Shown here piece after piece: positions 46,161-56,281 of a stretch of 64,000 nt of DNA. The DNA is from Neisseria sp. (GTDB taxonomy: Bacteria; Pseudomonadota; Gammaproteobacteria; Burkholderiales; Neisseriaceae), in the NCBI RefSeq assembly GCF_030530745.1, contig NZ_JAUMUI010000006.1, positions 29,548-93,547 on the forward strand. Reading direction: 5' to 3'. The notes beneath the pieces were generated by a model. That model made no database searches. It was not told the origin of the DNA and saw nothing but the letters and a program-made list of their open reading frames with translations. How positions within the stretch are numbered: the first letter of the stretch is position 1; each line of letters opens with the position of its first letter. The position numbers and the translations under genes are program-made.

Positions 46161-46258
46161 AAGCGCGCCATAATTTTATCAAAGCCGACCTTGATTGTGA
46201 ATAATCTGTAAAATAGCATATGTTTTTATAAATATATGTCATAAACTGTAAACAAAAA

Positions 46259-46288
46259 AGCCGTCCGGAAAATGTTTTCAGACGGCCT
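46259..46288. terminator. DUS-pair terminator after fixH, one arm degenerate
   Basis: AGCCGTCCGGAAAA faces TTTTCAGACGGCC. It is 45 bases beyond the fixH stop on the minus strand. Confidence 0.6.
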
Positions 46289-46332
46289 TCAGGGGGAGGC
46301 AGGTTGTTTTGAGGCGGATTGGCGCATCCGGT

Positions 46333-46905
46333 TCAGGGTTGTTGCGCGGCCGGGGCGGAAAACAGTTTCTCCATCGGCTTCAGGTTAACGGCATTGCCTT
46401 GGCTGACCAGCCATTTGTCTTCCACGCGCCATTTGCCGCCGGCGTCTTCCACGCGCACATACCAGTGGTGGGCGGCGGGCAGGGGTTTGAAAACGGCGTT
46501 GTATTCCGCTTTGTCGCCCGAAAGTATACCGTCTCGGGCAGGCTTCAGCTTCACGGTTTGGTCGCCGGCTTTTTTGGCCGGGTGCATCAGTACCAAGTTG
46601 AGCGGTTCCTGCGGGTTGAAGTTTCCGCTCACCAATACTTTGGCGGCGTCTTTGTCGGGGCTGACCAGCACTTGCGCGTGAATATTGCGTTTGAAGGCTT
46701 CTTCGTCGCGGTGCAGTTGCAGGTCGATATGTTTGCCGTCTTTATAGTAGTCGTCGCTCACCAGATCGGCCGAATTGCTTTGAGCCAGATAAAAAGTGTA
46801 GGCGGCGGCGAACACTACAATCACCGGCCCTGCCATCAGCAGCCACGGCCAGGGTTCTCTATACCAAACTTTTGATTTCTGCGGTTGTTGGGGCACTTTG
46901 GTCAT
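46333..46905 (-). CDS. FixH/CcoH-like cbb3 oxidase assembly protein
   Basis: A 190-residue protein with one N-terminal membrane segment (PWPWLLMAGPVIVVFAAAYT, about residues 19-40) and a periplasmic domain starting with SADLVSDDYYKDGKHIDL, typical of FixH. FixH/CcoH helps assemble cbb3 cytochrome oxidase. It overlaps ccoG by four bases, which supports the function. A Pro/Ala tail ends the protein. Confidence 0.85.
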   Translation of the reverse strand: MTKVPQQPQKSKVWYREPWPWLLMAGPVIVVFAAAYTFYLAQSNSADLVSDDYYKDGKHIDLQLHRDEEAFKRNIHAQVLVSPDKDAAKVLVSGNFNPQEPLNLVLMHPAKKAGDQTVKLKPARDGILSGDKAEYNAVFKPLPAAHHWYVRVEDAGGKWRVEDKWLVSQGNAVNLKPMEKLFSAPAAQQP

Positions 46906-48326
46906 TCTCCGATAAACGATGCTTTTTCCGTGATGGTGTGGGTGTCGCCGCCGGCCTCGCGGTAGGTGAATTCAAACTCGATGGGGTGGCTGCCTTTGTC
47001 GGCGTATTCGGGAATCGTCGATACCTGCACGGGAACGGTAACGGTTTCTTTGGGCGGCACTTTGAGGCCGTCTGAAGGCAGGCCGGTAAGGGCGATTTCG
47101 TCGAAGCCGCTCACTTTGGCGGTTAATACCTGTTCGTTTTCGCTGTCGTTGATGATGCGCAGGTTGTAGGCGTTTTCAAGCCAGCCTTGATTGTTTTCGC
47201 GCACCATCACGCCGCGGTCTTTGAGGATGTCCACGCTCAGGGTTTCGCGGGTGGAAATGCCGGTTATCATGGCTGCCACGGCGGCGAACAATACGGCGCC
47301 GTAACCGATGACACGCGGGCGCAGCAGGCGTTTTGTGATGTCTTTGTCGGCATATTCGTGCGCGAGCACGCTTTCGGTGGTGTAGCGTATCAGGCCGCGC
47401 GGGTAATTCATTTTATCCATGATTTCGTCGCAGGCGTCGATACAGGCGGCGCAGCCTATGCATTGGTATTGCAGGCCGTCGCGGATGTCGATACCTACGG
47501 GGCAGACCTGCACGCACATGGTGCAGTTGATGCAGTCGCCCAAATGGGTTTCTTCTTTGCTGGCGGTTTTCTTGCGGGCGCCGCGCGGCTCGCCGCGCTC
47601 GGCATCGTAAGAAATAATCAGCGTGTCTTTATCGAACATCGCGCTTTGGAAACGGGCGTAGGGGCACATATATTTGCACACCTGTTCGCGCATCTGGTGC
47701 GCCATCAGCCAGGTCATGAAGCCGTAGAACGCTGCGGCAAACAGCGCGCCGCCGCCTGCGGTGAAGGTGAACACGGCGGGTACGAGTTCGCGTATCGGCG
47801 TGAACCAGCCGGCGAAAGTGATGCCCGTCCATGCGCACACGGCGAAAATCAGCAGGTATTTGGTGGTTTTGATGCGGATTTTGCGGAAGTTCCACGGCTC
47901 CTTGTCGAGCTTCAAACGTTTATTGCGGTCGCCTTCGACGATGTGGTCTATCCACAGCATGATTTCGGTGTAAACCGTTTGCGGGCAGGCATAGCCGCAC
48001 CACAGGCGGCCGGCGATGGTGGTCCACCAAAACAGGCCGAAGGCCGAAATAATCAGCAGCAACGACAGATAGATTAAATCGCCCATGCCGAGCGACAGGC
48101 CGAAAATATAGAAGTGGCGTTCGGGGATATCGAACAAAACCGCCTGGCGGCCGCTCCAGTTAAACCACGGAATCACGTAAAACACAAACTGTGTGGCCAG
48201 AATCATTAACAGACGCAAATTGGCAAAACGCCCTTTGGCCATTTTCGGATGGATGCGTTTCGAACTTTGATAAAGTTGGATAACTTGTTCTTTGGGTTGG
48301 TTATTGCTTTTAGGTTCGCTCGACAT
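46902..48326 (-). CDS. ccoG: Cytochrome c oxidase accessory protein CcoG
   Basis: A 474-residue membrane ferredoxin-like protein (RdxA/FixG/CcoG) that acts in copper handling for cbb3 oxidase. Several membrane segments fill the first 200 residues. Cysteine motifs CGYACPQ, CKYMCPYARFQ, CINCTMCVQVCPVG and CIGCAACIDAC carry the Fe-S clusters. A C-terminal Ig-like domain follows. ccoNOP is not in the window. Confidence 0.93.
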   Translation of the reverse strand: MSSEPKSNNQPKEQVIQLYQSSKRIHPKMAKGRFANLRLLMILATQFVFYVIPWFNWSGRQAVLFDIPERHFYIFGLSLGMGDLIYLSLLLIISAFGLFWWTTIAGRLWCGYACPQTVYTEIMLWIDHIVEGDRNKRLKLDKEPWNFRKIRIKTTKYLLIFAVCAWTGITFAGWFTPIRELVPAVFTFTAGGGALFAAAFYGFMTWLMAHQMREQVCKYMCPYARFQSAMFDKDTLIISYDAERGEPRGARKKTASKEETHLGDCINCTMCVQVCPVGIDIRDGLQYQCIGCAACIDACDEIMDKMNYPRGLIRYTTESVLAHEYADKDITKRLLRPRVIGYGAVLFAAVAAMITGISTRETLSVDILKDRGVMVRENNQGWLENAYNLRIINDSENEQVLTAKVSGFDEIALTGLPSDGLKVPPKETVTVPVQVSTIPEYADKGSHPIEFEFTYREAGGDTHTITEKASFIGE

Positions 48327-48444
48327 GGCGGGGTTCCTCAGCTTGGCAGTGTTTTATGTTGTTTTCGTTACGGCGCGGTATTATAACAGCTTCCGGTTTT
48401 CAGACGGCCTGAAAAATAAAGGGCGGCCGTATGAAGGCTGAAAA

Positions 48445-48551
48445 TATAGTGGCTTAAATTTAAAACAGTACAGCGTTGCCTCGCCTTGCCGTACTATCTG
48501 TACTGTCTGCGGCTTCGTCGCCTTGTCCTCTTTTAAATTTAAGCCACTATA
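48445..48551. repeat. Correia-type repeat, short form
   Basis: 107 bases with inverted ends TATAGTGGCTTAAATTTAAA and an interior containing GCGTTGCCTCGCCTTGCCGT and CTGCGGCTTCGTCGCCTTGT, the known Correia core. The length is that of the short class. Such elements can carry promoters or be cut by RNase III; it lies between divergent ccoG and the MocR gene. Confidence 0.88.
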
Positions 48552-48557
48552 AAATCC

Positions 48558-48586
48558 TTGCCAACTTTCTGAAAATCTTGTAGATT
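48558..48586 (+). promoter_or_regulatory. Possible promoter for the MocR-type gene
   Basis: TTGCCA (48558-48563), a 17-base spacer and TAGATT (48581-48586) lie just right of the Correia element. The transcript would start about 25 bases before the GTG start codon at 48619. Confidence 0.45.
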
Positions 48587-48618
48587 AATTTGAACTAGAA
48601 CAAAATGGACTTTGTGTT

Positions 48619-49920
48619 GTGGAATTAAAACCCAAAGGCGGCACTGCTGTCAATATTGCCCAATCCGTTGCGGGGCTTATCCGCGACGGAGTGTGGCCGG
48701 CCGGTTACCGGCTGCCCACCGTGCGCAGCCTTGCGCAAGAGTTGGGCGTGAACCCCAATACCGTGTCGGCGGCCTACAAACAACTGCGTGATGCGGGTAT
48801 TATCGACACCGACGGCAGGCGCGGCAGTTTTGTGCCTGAAAAAACCGAAATCCTGCATACCGAAAGCGCAGTTCCCCAAGGCTTGGTGGATTTGGCTTCG
48901 GGCAATATCGACCGCCGCCTGCTGCCCGAACTGCCCTCCGACCTGCTCAACGGCTACCATCTGGATACCGACGTAGGCGGCCACGGCGACAACCCCGAAC
49001 TGATGGCGTTCATACGCAACTGGTTGCGGCAAAACACTGGTATTGAAGCCGACCCTATGCTGTTTTCGGGCAGTTTGGACATTATCGACCGCGCGCTCGG
49101 CCAGTATTGTATGCCCGGTGCAAAAGTGCTGGTGGAAACACCGTGCTGGCTGCCCCTGCTGCCTCTGCTTGCCGGTTTGCGCCTTGAGGCCGTGCCGGCC
49201 GAAATGGACGAAGAAGGCGCAAAAATTCCCGATCACACAGACTTCAGCCGGATTTCCGCAGTTATCCTTACTGCCCGCGCCCACAGCCCCACCGGCATCT
49301 GCTACAGCCGCGAACGCTGGCAGGCATGGCAGAACGCGCTGGCGCCGCATAAAACATTAGTGATTATCGACGATCACTGGGCAGCGCTCAGCCTGAAACC
49401 TTTCCATGGAATGGAAGGGTTTGCCAACGAATGGATATATACCACTTCGACCAGCAAATTCCTCGGCACCGATATGCGCACTGCCGTTGCAGCGGGTAAC
49501 GGCAATACTTTGAAAGCCATGAAAAAGCGTTTTTCCCTAGGGCCGCGCTGGATCAGCAAACTGTTGCAGCACGTTACTCTGCAACTGTGGCGGCAGCTCG
49601 GAGAGGGAGGGCTGGCCGCTATCGCCGCAAGCTACCAAACCCGTCGCCAAAAACTGATCGGCAGCCTGCAGCGGCACGGCATCTGTGTGCCCGGGCAACA
49701 CGGTGAAGGCCAGCATATCTGGCTGCCGGTGCATAATGAAGCACAGGTTATCCAGTTTCTTGCCGCCAAAGGCTGGGCGGTACAGAGCGGAGCGGCGTTC
49801 AATTTGTCGAAACAAAGTGCGGTTCGGATTACGATAGGAAATCTGGGGGAGCGGGACTGCGAAACGCTGGCCGACGACATAGCCGAAGCATTATCGGCAA
49901 ATGGTAGGGCCGTTTATTGA
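48619..49920 (+). CDS. MocR-family regulator (GntR HTH fused to aminotransferase domain)
   Basis: A 433-residue fusion. Residues 1-75 are a GntR winged helix (GYRLPTVRSLAQELGVNPNT) and the rest is a fold type I aminotransferase-like domain with TSTSKFLGTDM carrying the likely PLP lysine. MocR proteins such as PdxR, GabR and PtsJ control vitamin B6 or amine genes using PLP. The start is a GTG without a strong ribosome site; no better in-frame start is seen. The target genes are unknown. Confidence 0.85.
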   Translation: MELKPKGGTAVNIAQSVAGLIRDGVWPAGYRLPTVRSLAQELGVNPNTVSAAYKQLRDAGIIDTDGRRGSFVPEKTEILHTESAVPQGLVDLASGNIDRRLLPELPSDLLNGYHLDTDVGGHGDNPELMAFIRNWLRQNTGIEADPMLFSGSLDIIDRALGQYCMPGAKVLVETPCWLPLLPLLAGLRLEAVPAEMDEEGAKIPDHTDFSRISAVILTARAHSPTGICYSRERWQAWQNALAPHKTLVIIDDHWAALSLKPFHGMEGFANEWIYTTSTSKFLGTDMRTAVAAGNGNTLKAMKKRFSLGPRWISKLLQHVTLQLWRQLGEGGLAAIAASYQTRRQKLIGSLQRHGICVPGQHGEGQHIWLPVHNEAQVIQFLAAKGWAVQSGAAFNLSKQSAVRITIGNLGERDCETLADDIAEALSANGRAVY

Positions 49921-50030
49921 AGGTGTGGCGCAGAAAACAGAAAAGGCCGGAATACGGCAGTATATTGCCCTTCCTGACAAGAAAGATTGCAATATGGCCT
50001 ACGCACAACCGACCTCTGAGTAACGATGCT

Positions 50031-50207
50031 ATATTATTTTTGGGAGAAGGCTGGGTGGGGAATGCCGACGGGTTGATACGGCAATATTTCCCTAAGGGGG
50101 CGGATTTCAGAAAAGTGTGCGGCATACAGATTAAGGCGGTTGGGGGTAACCTCAACCACCGAGCGGGAAAAACGCCGGGTGATGAAGCTCCCGCCGATTT
50201 GTTTTTA
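50031..50207 (+). pseudogene. IS30-family transposase remnant (C-terminal fragment)
   Basis: One frame reads GNADGLIRQYFPKGADFRKV and then NLNHRAGKTPGDEAPADLF, the recognisable C-terminal end of IS30-type transposases (NENxNGLIRQYFPKG... LNxRPRKxLGxxTPxEVF) in decayed form. The upstream part of the transposase and the IS ends are missing. The rest of 49921-50292 holds no gene. Confidence 0.68.
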
Positions 50208-50292
50208 CCGGCCCTTGACGTCGGCATTTGAGTGTTTACCTGATATGTGTATATAAGGCCGTCTGAAAAATATCGCGTTGCTTTACAGTAAG

Positions 50293-50493
50293 TTATGAAG
50301 TTGTTTTTCCCTGTTTGGCCAATTCGGCTCTGCGGCGTGCGCACGGGGTGTCGCAGTCGCAGACTTTTTCCATGCCGAGGGCGGAAATGCCGCCGCAGCT
50401 GCCTTTGATTTCGCGGCGTTTGAAAATGTAGCCCAGAGCCATGCCGAGTATCACCAGCAGGAAAAAGCAGAAGGTGATTAAGAAAATTTTCAT
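50293..50493 (-). CDS. nqrM: Na+-NQR maturation protein NqrM
   Basis: A 66-residue membrane protein with one N-terminal segment (LITFCFFLLVILGMALGYIF) and the four-cysteine pattern SCGG ... VCDCDTPC of NqrM (DUF539). NqrM is needed to insert iron between NqrD and NqrE. It lies 32 bases downstream of apbE, the other Na+-NQR maturation gene. Confidence 0.93.
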   Translation of the reverse strand: MKIFLITFCFFLLVILGMALGYIFKRREIKGSCGGISALGMEKVCDCDTPCARRRAELAKQGKTTS

Positions 50494-50525
50494 GGTTTGA
50501 TCCTTATTTGAAGCCGTTGCAGCGG

Positions 50526-51587
50526 CTATTTTACTATTTCTTTAAAGGCAGAAGACATTTCGGTTTTAAAACCATCGGCGGTTTTGATAATCAGAAAAAC
50601 CGCTAGGCGGTTTTTCTCGGCGGTTGCCAGCGCTTTTTCTTCACCCATCGCAAAAAGGCCGGTAGCCAGTCCGTCGGCGGTCATGGCGCTATCGGCTACC
50701 ACGCTTACAGAAGCGAGATTATGACTGATGGGCTGTTTGCTTTTGGGGTCGATGATGTGTGAAAGGCGTTTTCCTGATGCATCGGTATGGAAATTGCGGT
50801 AATCGCCTGAGGTGGCAAGCGAACGGTTGTTTAAAGGCACCACGATTTGTGCGGTTTGTTTTTGGGCAAACTGCGGTTGTTCGATGCCCACGCTCCAAGC
50901 TTTGTTTTGCCGGTTTCTGCCTTTTGCGCGCAATTCGCCGCCGACTTCGACCAGATAGTTCTGAATGCCGAGGCTGTCGAGATGCTGCGCCAGTTTGTCG
51001 ACGCCGAAGCCTTTGGCAATGGCAGACAAGTCTAAATAAACGCCGTCGGCCTGCTTGCCCAGGCGTGCGCCGTTTTCAGACGGCCTGCCGGCTTCTAAAC
51101 GGATTTTGTCTATACCTACCAGTTTTTCGACAGTGCCGATTTGTTTGGCTGTCGGTGCTTGGCTGATGCTTTTGTCCGGCCCGAACCCCCACAGGTTTAC
51201 CAGTGGGCCGACGGTAACGTCTAAAGTGCCTTCGGTGATGAGGTTCAGACGCACGGCTTCTGCTACTACGGTGGCGAAGTCGGCAGAAACAGCCATGCTG
51301 CCATCGCTTGCTTTCATACGGTTGAAGCGGCTGATTTCGGAATCGGTTTGGTAGGTGGACATTTGCCGGTTGACTTCTTGCAAAATCTTATCGAAACCGG
51401 CTTGGATTTGTTTCGGATCGGGCAGGGGCTCTCCCGGATTGGCAAGGTATTTGACCGTGTAGGTAGTGCCCATGGTTTCGCCGCTGACGGTGGCCGTTTC
51501 GGGCGCGCCGCCGCAGGCGGAGAGGGCTGCTGAAACGGTTAGCAGGGCGATCAGCCGGAAGGTGAGGCTTTTTACGTGGTGAAGCAT
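50526..51587 (-). CDS. apbE: FAD:protein FMN transferase ApbE
   Basis: A 353-residue lipoprotein (lipobox LSAC near residue 25) that attaches FMN to threonines of NqrB and NqrC. Marks: GETMGTTYTVKY, DLSAIAKGFGVDKLA, and SHIIDPKSKQPISHNLASV. The start at 51587 begins a normal lipoprotein signal; an in-frame ATG at 51620 adds 11 residues. It is separated from nqrF by 237 bases holding a DUS pair and a MITE. Confidence 0.93.
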   Translation of the reverse strand: MLHHVKSLTFRLIALLTVSAALSACGGAPETATVSGETMGTTYTVKYLANPGEPLPDPKQIQAGFDKILQEVNRQMSTYQTDSEISRFNRMKASDGSMAVSADFATVVAEAVRLNLITEGTLDVTVGPLVNLWGFGPDKSISQAPTAKQIGTVEKLVGIDKIRLEAGRPSENGARLGKQADGVYLDLSAIAKGFGVDKLAQHLDSLGIQNYLVEVGGELRAKGRNRQNKAWSVGIEQPQFAQKQTAQIVVPLNNRSLATSGDYRNFHTDASGKRLSHIIDPKSKQPISHNLASVSVVADSAMTADGLATGLFAMGEEKALATAEKNRLAVFLIIKTADGFKTEMSSAFKEIVK

Positions 51588-51621
51588 AATGATTTCTTTA
51601 ACGAAGAGGTAAAACGGCATC

Positions 51622-51652
51622 AGGCCGTCTGAAAAAGGTTTTCAGACGGCCT
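51622..51652. terminator. DUS-pair terminator between nqrF and apbE
   Basis: AG-DUS arms with a 7-base loop, between nqrF and apbE on the minus strand. It would reduce read-through from nqrA-F into apbE-nqrM. Confidence 0.6.
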
Positions 51653-51793
51653 GAGACCTTTGCACCCCCCATCTGCGGCGCATTTCTGCGTTGTGCGCTG
51701 CCCGCTCGCTTGCCTATCTACTTGATATGTCTGCGTCCGCTGCGCTACTACGCCTTGAACTGCATCCACATCTGAGGGTTTTGCAAAGGTATC
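51653..51793. repeat. MITE-like element family B, copy 2
   Basis: 141 bases beginning GAGACCTTTGCA and ending TTTTGCAAAGGTATC, with an interior matching copy 1 at 29441-29590 (shared TATGTCTGC, CGCTGCGCTACT and CGCCTTGAACTGCATC). The ends are less perfect than copy 1. It splits the nqr operon from apbE-nqrM. Confidence 0.72.
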
Positions 51794-51824
51794 AGCCTGA
51801 TGGGTGTATGGCTGCGTGGCAGCC

Positions 51825-53048
51825 TTAGCCGCCGAAGTCGTCCAACAAGATGTTTTCGTCTTCAACGCCCAAATCTTTCAACATTTTGATGACTGAGGCG
51901 TTCATTATCGGCGGGCCGCACATATAAAATTCGCAGTCTTCCGGCGCTTCGTGGTTTTTGAGGTAATTTTCGTAAATCACGTTGTGGATAAAGCCGGTGT
52001 AGCCGTCCCAATCGTCGTCGGGCTGGGGATCGGAAAGGGCGACGTGCCATTCGAAGTTGTCGTTTTCCGCCTGCAGCGTGTCGAAATCTTCAACATAAAA
52101 CATTTCGCGTTTGGAGCGTGCGCCATACCAAAAACTGATTTTGCGTTTGGACTTCAAACGTTTGAGTTGGTCGAAAATGTGCGAGCGCATCGGTGCCATG
52201 CCTGCGCCGCCGCCGATAAACACCATTTCGGCATCGGTGTCTTTGGCGAAAAATTCGCCGAAGGGGCCGGAAATGGTAACTTTGTCGCCGGGTTTGAGCG
52301 ACCAGATATAAGACGACATCTGACCGGGCGGTACATCGGGGTTGTTTGGGGGCGGGGTGGCGATCCGCACGTTGAGCATGATGATGCCTTTTTCTTCGGG
52401 ATAAGAGGCCATCGAGTAGGCGCGTACAATCGGCTCGTCTACTTTGGAAACATAGCGCCACAAGTTGAATTTATCCCAATCTTCGTGGTATTCCTCGGGA
52501 ATATCAAAGTCTTTATAGGCCACGGTATGCGGTTCGGCTTCGATTTGGATATAGCCGCCGGCGCGGAAGGGCACTTCTTCGCCTTCGGGAATTGCCAGCT
52601 TCAGTTCTTTGATGAAAGTGGCTTTGTTGTCGTTGGAAATAACGGTGCATTCCCATTTTTTCACGCCGAACACTTCTTCGGGAAGTGCTATGTCCATATC
52701 GTTTTTGACGTTGACCTGGCATGACAGGCGGCAGCCTTCTTTGGCTTCGCGTTTGCTGATGTGGGAAAGCTCGGTGGGCAGAATGTCGCCGCCGCCGCTT
52801 TTTACCACTACTTTGCACTGTCCGCAGGAACCGCCGCCCCCGCAGGCGGAAGATACGAAAATGCCTTTGCTCGAGAGTGCGCCCAACAACTTGCCGCCTG
52901 CCGGGACAGTGATTGTTTTATCGTCTTCATCGTTGATGGTGATGGTGATGTCGCCGGAGCTGACGAGCTTGGATTTGGCCAGCAGAATCATTACGGCCAA
53001 AGCCAAAATGATTATGGTGAACATCACAATGCCTAAAATGATTTCCAT
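51825..53048 (-). CDS. nqrF: Na+-NQR subunit F (NADH dehydrogenase subunit)
   Basis: A 407-residue subunit. One N-terminal membrane segment is followed by a [2Fe-2S] domain ([10 protein letters not shown], then CRLSCQ) and a ferredoxin-reductase-like FAD/NADH domain with [11 protein letters not shown] and [12 protein letters not shown]. It takes electrons from NADH into the sodium pump. Confidence 0.96.
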   Translation of the reverse strand: MEIILGIVMFTIIILALAVMILLAKSKLVSSGDITITINDEDDKTITVPAGGKLLGALSSKGIFVSSACGGGGSCGQCKVVVKSGGGDILPTELSHISKREAKEGCRLSCQVNVKNDMDIALPEEVFGVKKWECTVISNDNKATFIKELKLAIPEGEEVPFRAGGYIQIEAEPHTVAYKDFDIPEEYHEDWDKFNLWRYVSKVDEPIVRAYSMASYPEEKGIIMLNVRIATPPPNNPDVPPGQMSSYIWSLKPGDKVTISGPFGEFFAKDTDAEMVFIGGGAGMAPMRSHIFDQLKRLKSKRKISFWYGARSKREMFYVEDFDTLQAENDNFEWHVALSDPQPDDDWDGYTGFIHNVIYENYLKNHEAPEDCEFYMCGPPIMNASVIKMLKDLGVEDENILLDDFGG

Positions 53049-53061
53049 GCGTTCCCCCTCC

Positions 53062-53658
53062 TTATAACTGTATGCCGGAAAATGACAGGAAACCCAATGC
53101 CATCAGGCCGGCGCTGATGAAGGTAATGCCCAAACCGCGCAGGCCGTCCGGAACATCGGCATATTTCAATTTTTCAGTGATGCCTGCCAGTGCCACAATC
53201 GCCAGCATCCAGCCCAAACCTGCGCCGGCACCGTAAACGATGGATTCGGTGAAGCTGTAATCGCGCTGTACCATAAACGATACACCGCCGAAAATGGCGC
53301 AGTTAACGGTAATCAGGGGCAGGAAGATACCCAGTGCGTTGTAGAGTGCGGGGAAATATTTGTCCAAAATCATTTCGAGAATCTGAACGATGGCGGCGAT
53401 TACGCCGATAAAGGTAATAAAACGGAGAAAGGTTAAATCAATACCTGCCATAAGGGCCCCGTCTTTCAGAATCAGCGAATATACCAACTGGTTTACGGGT
53501 ACGGCAATCGACAAAACAACAACAACAGCTATCCCCAAACCGAAGGCAGTGGAGATTTTTTTGGATACGGCCAAAAATGTGCACATACCCAAAAAGAAAG
53601 AAAGTGCCATATTTTCAATAAATATGGATTTCACAAAAATACTCAGATAGTGTTCCAT
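53062..53658 (-). CDS. nqrE: Na+-NQR subunit E
   Basis: A 198-residue, six-segment membrane subunit ([20 protein letters not shown] at the start; [11 protein letters not shown]). With NqrD it holds an iron centre, using cysteines such as that in GMCTF. The ATG at 53658 gives the usual length; the ATG at 53703 runs into nqrD. Confidence 0.95.
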   Translation of the reverse strand: MEHYLSIFVKSIFIENMALSFFLGMCTFLAVSKKISTAFGLGIAVVVVLSIAVPVNQLVYSLILKDGALMAGIDLTFLRFITFIGVIAAIVQILEMILDKYFPALYNALGIFLPLITVNCAIFGGVSFMVQRDYSFTESIVYGAGAGLGWMLAIVALAGITEKLKYADVPDGLRGLGITFISAGLMALGFLSFSGIQL

Positions 53659-53660
53659 GA

Positions 53661-54287
53661 TTATTTCTCCACTTGTTCGGGTTTCCAAGTACGCAGGGCC
53701 CAAATAATGAATGCGATGATGAAGAACGCACTGGGTGCCAGCAGGAAAAGGCCGTTAGCCTGATACCAGCCGCCGTCCTGAACGGTTTGCATAATGGTAA
53801 TACCGAACAGCTTGCCCGAGCCGATAAGCTCGCGGACAGCCGCAACAATAACCAGAATCACACCATAGCCGATACCGTTGCCCAAGCCGTCGACGAAGCT
53901 GTCAAGAGGGGGTTCTTTCATGGCAAACGCTTCAGCACGCCCCATCACAATACAGTTGGTGATAATCAGGCCGACGAATACCGACAGCTGCTTGGACAAT
54001 TCATATGCAAATGCCTGCAGTACCTGATCGACCAGTGTTACCAGAGAAGCGATTATGGCCATCTGAACGATAATGCGCACGCTGTTTGGAATATAGTTGC
54101 GGATTAAAGAGATAAACAGGCTGGAGAAGCCGGTTACCAAGGAAACGGAAACAGCCATGACTACGGCGGTTTCCAGTTTTGTGGTAACAGCCAGAGCGGA
54201 GCATATGCCGAGAATTTGGAGGGCAATCGGGTTGTTTTTTGCAACCGGTGCGGATATCAGTTCTTTCAAACGTTTTGTATCAGCCAT
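53661..54287 (-). CDS. nqrD: Na+-NQR subunit D
   Basis: A 208-residue, six-segment membrane subunit beginning [31 protein letters not shown] contributes the cysteine for the shared NqrD-NqrE iron site. The start at 54287 follows GGAGAAT; the longer in-frame version overlaps nqrC and is rejected. Confidence 0.95.
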   Translation of the reverse strand: MADTKRLKELISAPVAKNNPIALQILGICSALAVTTKLETAVVMAVSVSLVTGFSSLFISLIRNYIPNSVRIIVQMAIIASLVTLVDQVLQAFAYELSKQLSVFVGLIITNCIVMGRAEAFAMKEPPLDSFVDGLGNGIGYGVILVIVAAVRELIGSGKLFGITIMQTVQDGGWYQANGLFLLAPSAFFIIAFIIWALRTWKPEQVEK

Positions 54288-54289
54288 GG

Positions 54290-55054
54290 TTATTCTCCTG
54301 TTTTGATTTTGGCCAAATAAGGACCGAAGCCGTTTTGGCTGAACCAATAATTAAACGAGTTCTGCACGCCTTTGGTGGTCATGGTGGCGCCGGAGAGGCC
54401 GTCTACACCATGCTCTTTGTCGGAAGAGGCACCTTTGCCGACACGGATGGCGACATTGCCTTGTCCGTTATACAGCTTTTTGCCGACAAAGTTTTTCTGC
54501 CATAGCGGGTTGGCAATTTCACCGCCCAAACCGGCGGTTTCGCCCTGTTCGTAATAGGTGATTCCGTTGATGGTGTTGCCGTCCGGTTGAACGGCCACGA
54601 AGCCGTACATTACCGACCACAGGCCGCTGCCGTGCATGGGCAGCACGATTTGGCCGGTTTTGCCGGAATCGTCTTTAATTAAATATACTTCGGCATATTT
54701 GGCGCGGGTTTGAATGCCCGCCAGATCGTCTTCCGGCCGGATTTTTATACTTTGCTGCGGATCCTTGGCGGCGGCGCGGGCATCAAAATCTGCCATTCCC
54801 TCTACATATTCGCCGCTGGCCAAATCCACAATACGGGGTTCGACCCGCTCCGCGTATACTTTTTGTATATCGGTGCTGCTTGAGAGCAGGCCGGCCGCCC
54901 CCAAAATATTTCTTTGTTTGTCTAACAGTTTTTTTTCGTTTTGAAGGGGTTTCAAACCCACTGCGGCCCCTGCTACGACAACCGAACATAACAGACTGAC
55001 GGCAACCACAACAGCCAGAGTGCCGCCGAAGCTGTCTTTATCAAACTTAGCCAT
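54290..55054 (-). CDS. nqrC: Na+-NQR subunit C
   Basis: A 254-residue subunit with one membrane segment ([20 protein letters not shown]) and a periplasmic FMN domain. The flavinylation site is in [12 protein letters not shown] (SGATxT), the target of ApbE. The start at 55054 follows GGAGGAT and overlaps the nqrB end by eight bases. Confidence 0.95.
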   Translation of the reverse strand: MAKFDKDSFGGTLAVVVAVSLLCSVVVAGAAVGLKPLQNEKKLLDKQRNILGAAGLLSSSTDIQKVYAERVEPRIVDLASGEYVEGMADFDARAAAKDPQQSIKIRPEDDLAGIQTRAKYAEVYLIKDDSGKTGQIVLPMHGSGLWSVMYGFVAVQPDGNTINGITYYEQGETAGLGGEIANPLWQKNFVGKKLYNGQGNVAIRVGKGASSDKEHGVDGLSGATMTTKGVQNSFNYWFSQNGFGPYLAKIKTGE

Positions 55055-56279
55055 TGCGAATCCTCCTGCGTTTGATATTCGCCTGAACAACAAAATAATC
55101 CATAATCGGGGCAAACAGGTTGGCAAATAAAATTGCCAGCATCATACCTTCGGGGTAGGCGGGATTGACCACACGGATCAGTACGCACATGACGCCGATT
55201 AATCCGCCGTACCACCATTTCCCGGTGTTGGTAAACGAGGCGGATACGGGATCTGTGGCCATAAACAGCATACCGATGGCGAACCCCCCCAATACCAAAT
55301 GCCAATACCAAGGCATCGAGAACATGGGGTTGGTGTCGGAACCGATGGTGTTAAAGAGTAAAGAGGCCAGTACCATACCGATCATGACGCCGGCAATAAT
55401 ACGCCAGGAGGCAATACGGCCGAATACGATAATCAGACCGCCGATAATCAGAGCCAGAGTGGAAACTTCACCGACAGATCCCGGCATATTGCCGATAAAG
55501 GCGTCCATCCAAGTAATCGGCTGGCCGGTAACGGCGTGTTTCAAACCTGCCGCCCCCTCTGCCGCCCATTGAGATAAGGCTGTGGCTCCCGAAAACCCGT
55601 CTACGGCGGTCCAAACGGCATCTCCCGACAGATTGGCGGGGTAGGCGAAAAACAGAAACGCACGGCCTGCGAGTGCGGGGTTCATAAAGTTTTTACCCGT
55701 ACCGCCGAACACTTCTTTGGCCACAACCACGCCGAAAGTAATGCCTAAGGCAGCCTGCCACAGGGGCAGGGTGGGCGGTACGATAAGTGCGAACAGAATC
55801 GAGGTAACGAAAAAACCTTCGTTGATTTCGTGTTTGCGTACAATCGAAAACAAAACCTCCCAAAAGCCGCCCACGGCAAAAACCACCGCATAAATCGGCA
55901 GAAAGAATATGGCTCCCAGTGATAATTTACTGAATATGCCGGCTTCGCCCCCCAAATTAATACCCAGCCACTGTGCCGCCGCATAATGCCAGTCGGCGGC
56001 AATGTTTTGTTCCAGCAGCCCGGATTGGTTGATGGCGGCAATAGATTGTGCGCCAACGTTATACATGCCGTAAAACATGGCCGGAAACAGAGCCATCCAT
56101 ACCAAAATCATCATGCGTTTGGAGTCGAGGGCGTCGCGGACATGCGAAGCTTTGCGCGTTACCGTTCCTTGGGTATATAAAACGGTGGCTACCGCTTCAT
56201 AGAGCGGATACCATTTTTCATGTTTGCCGCCGGGCAGGAAATCGGGTTCGATTTTTTCTAAAAAATGCTTTAATCCCAT
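55047..56279 (-). CDS. nqrB: Na+-NQR subunit B
   Basis: A 410-residue membrane subunit with about ten segments, carrying covalent FMN at the threonine of [11 protein letters not shown] and riboflavin. It forms much of the sodium path. The ATG at 56279 ([20 protein letters not shown]) is used; a TTG two codons earlier is possible but not needed. Confidence 0.95.
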   Translation of the reverse strand: MGLKHFLEKIEPDFLPGGKHEKWYPLYEAVATVLYTQGTVTRKASHVRDALDSKRMMILVWMALFPAMFYGMYNVGAQSIAAINQSGLLEQNIAADWHYAAAQWLGINLGGEAGIFSKLSLGAIFFLPIYAVVFAVGGFWEVLFSIVRKHEINEGFFVTSILFALIVPPTLPLWQAALGITFGVVVAKEVFGGTGKNFMNPALAGRAFLFFAYPANLSGDAVWTAVDGFSGATALSQWAAEGAAGLKHAVTGQPITWMDAFIGNMPGSVGEVSTLALIIGGLIIVFGRIASWRIIAGVMIGMVLASLLFNTIGSDTNPMFSMPWYWHLVLGGFAIGMLFMATDPVSASFTNTGKWWYGGLIGVMCVLIRVVNPAYPEGMMLAILFANLFAPIMDYFVVQANIKRRRIRNG

Positions 56280-56281
56280 TT

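Noticed and set aside
49917-50231. 104-codon frame as an intact gene
   Set aside because: Only its second half shows transposase similarity and the first half is unrelated sequence, so it is treated as an IS30 remnant.
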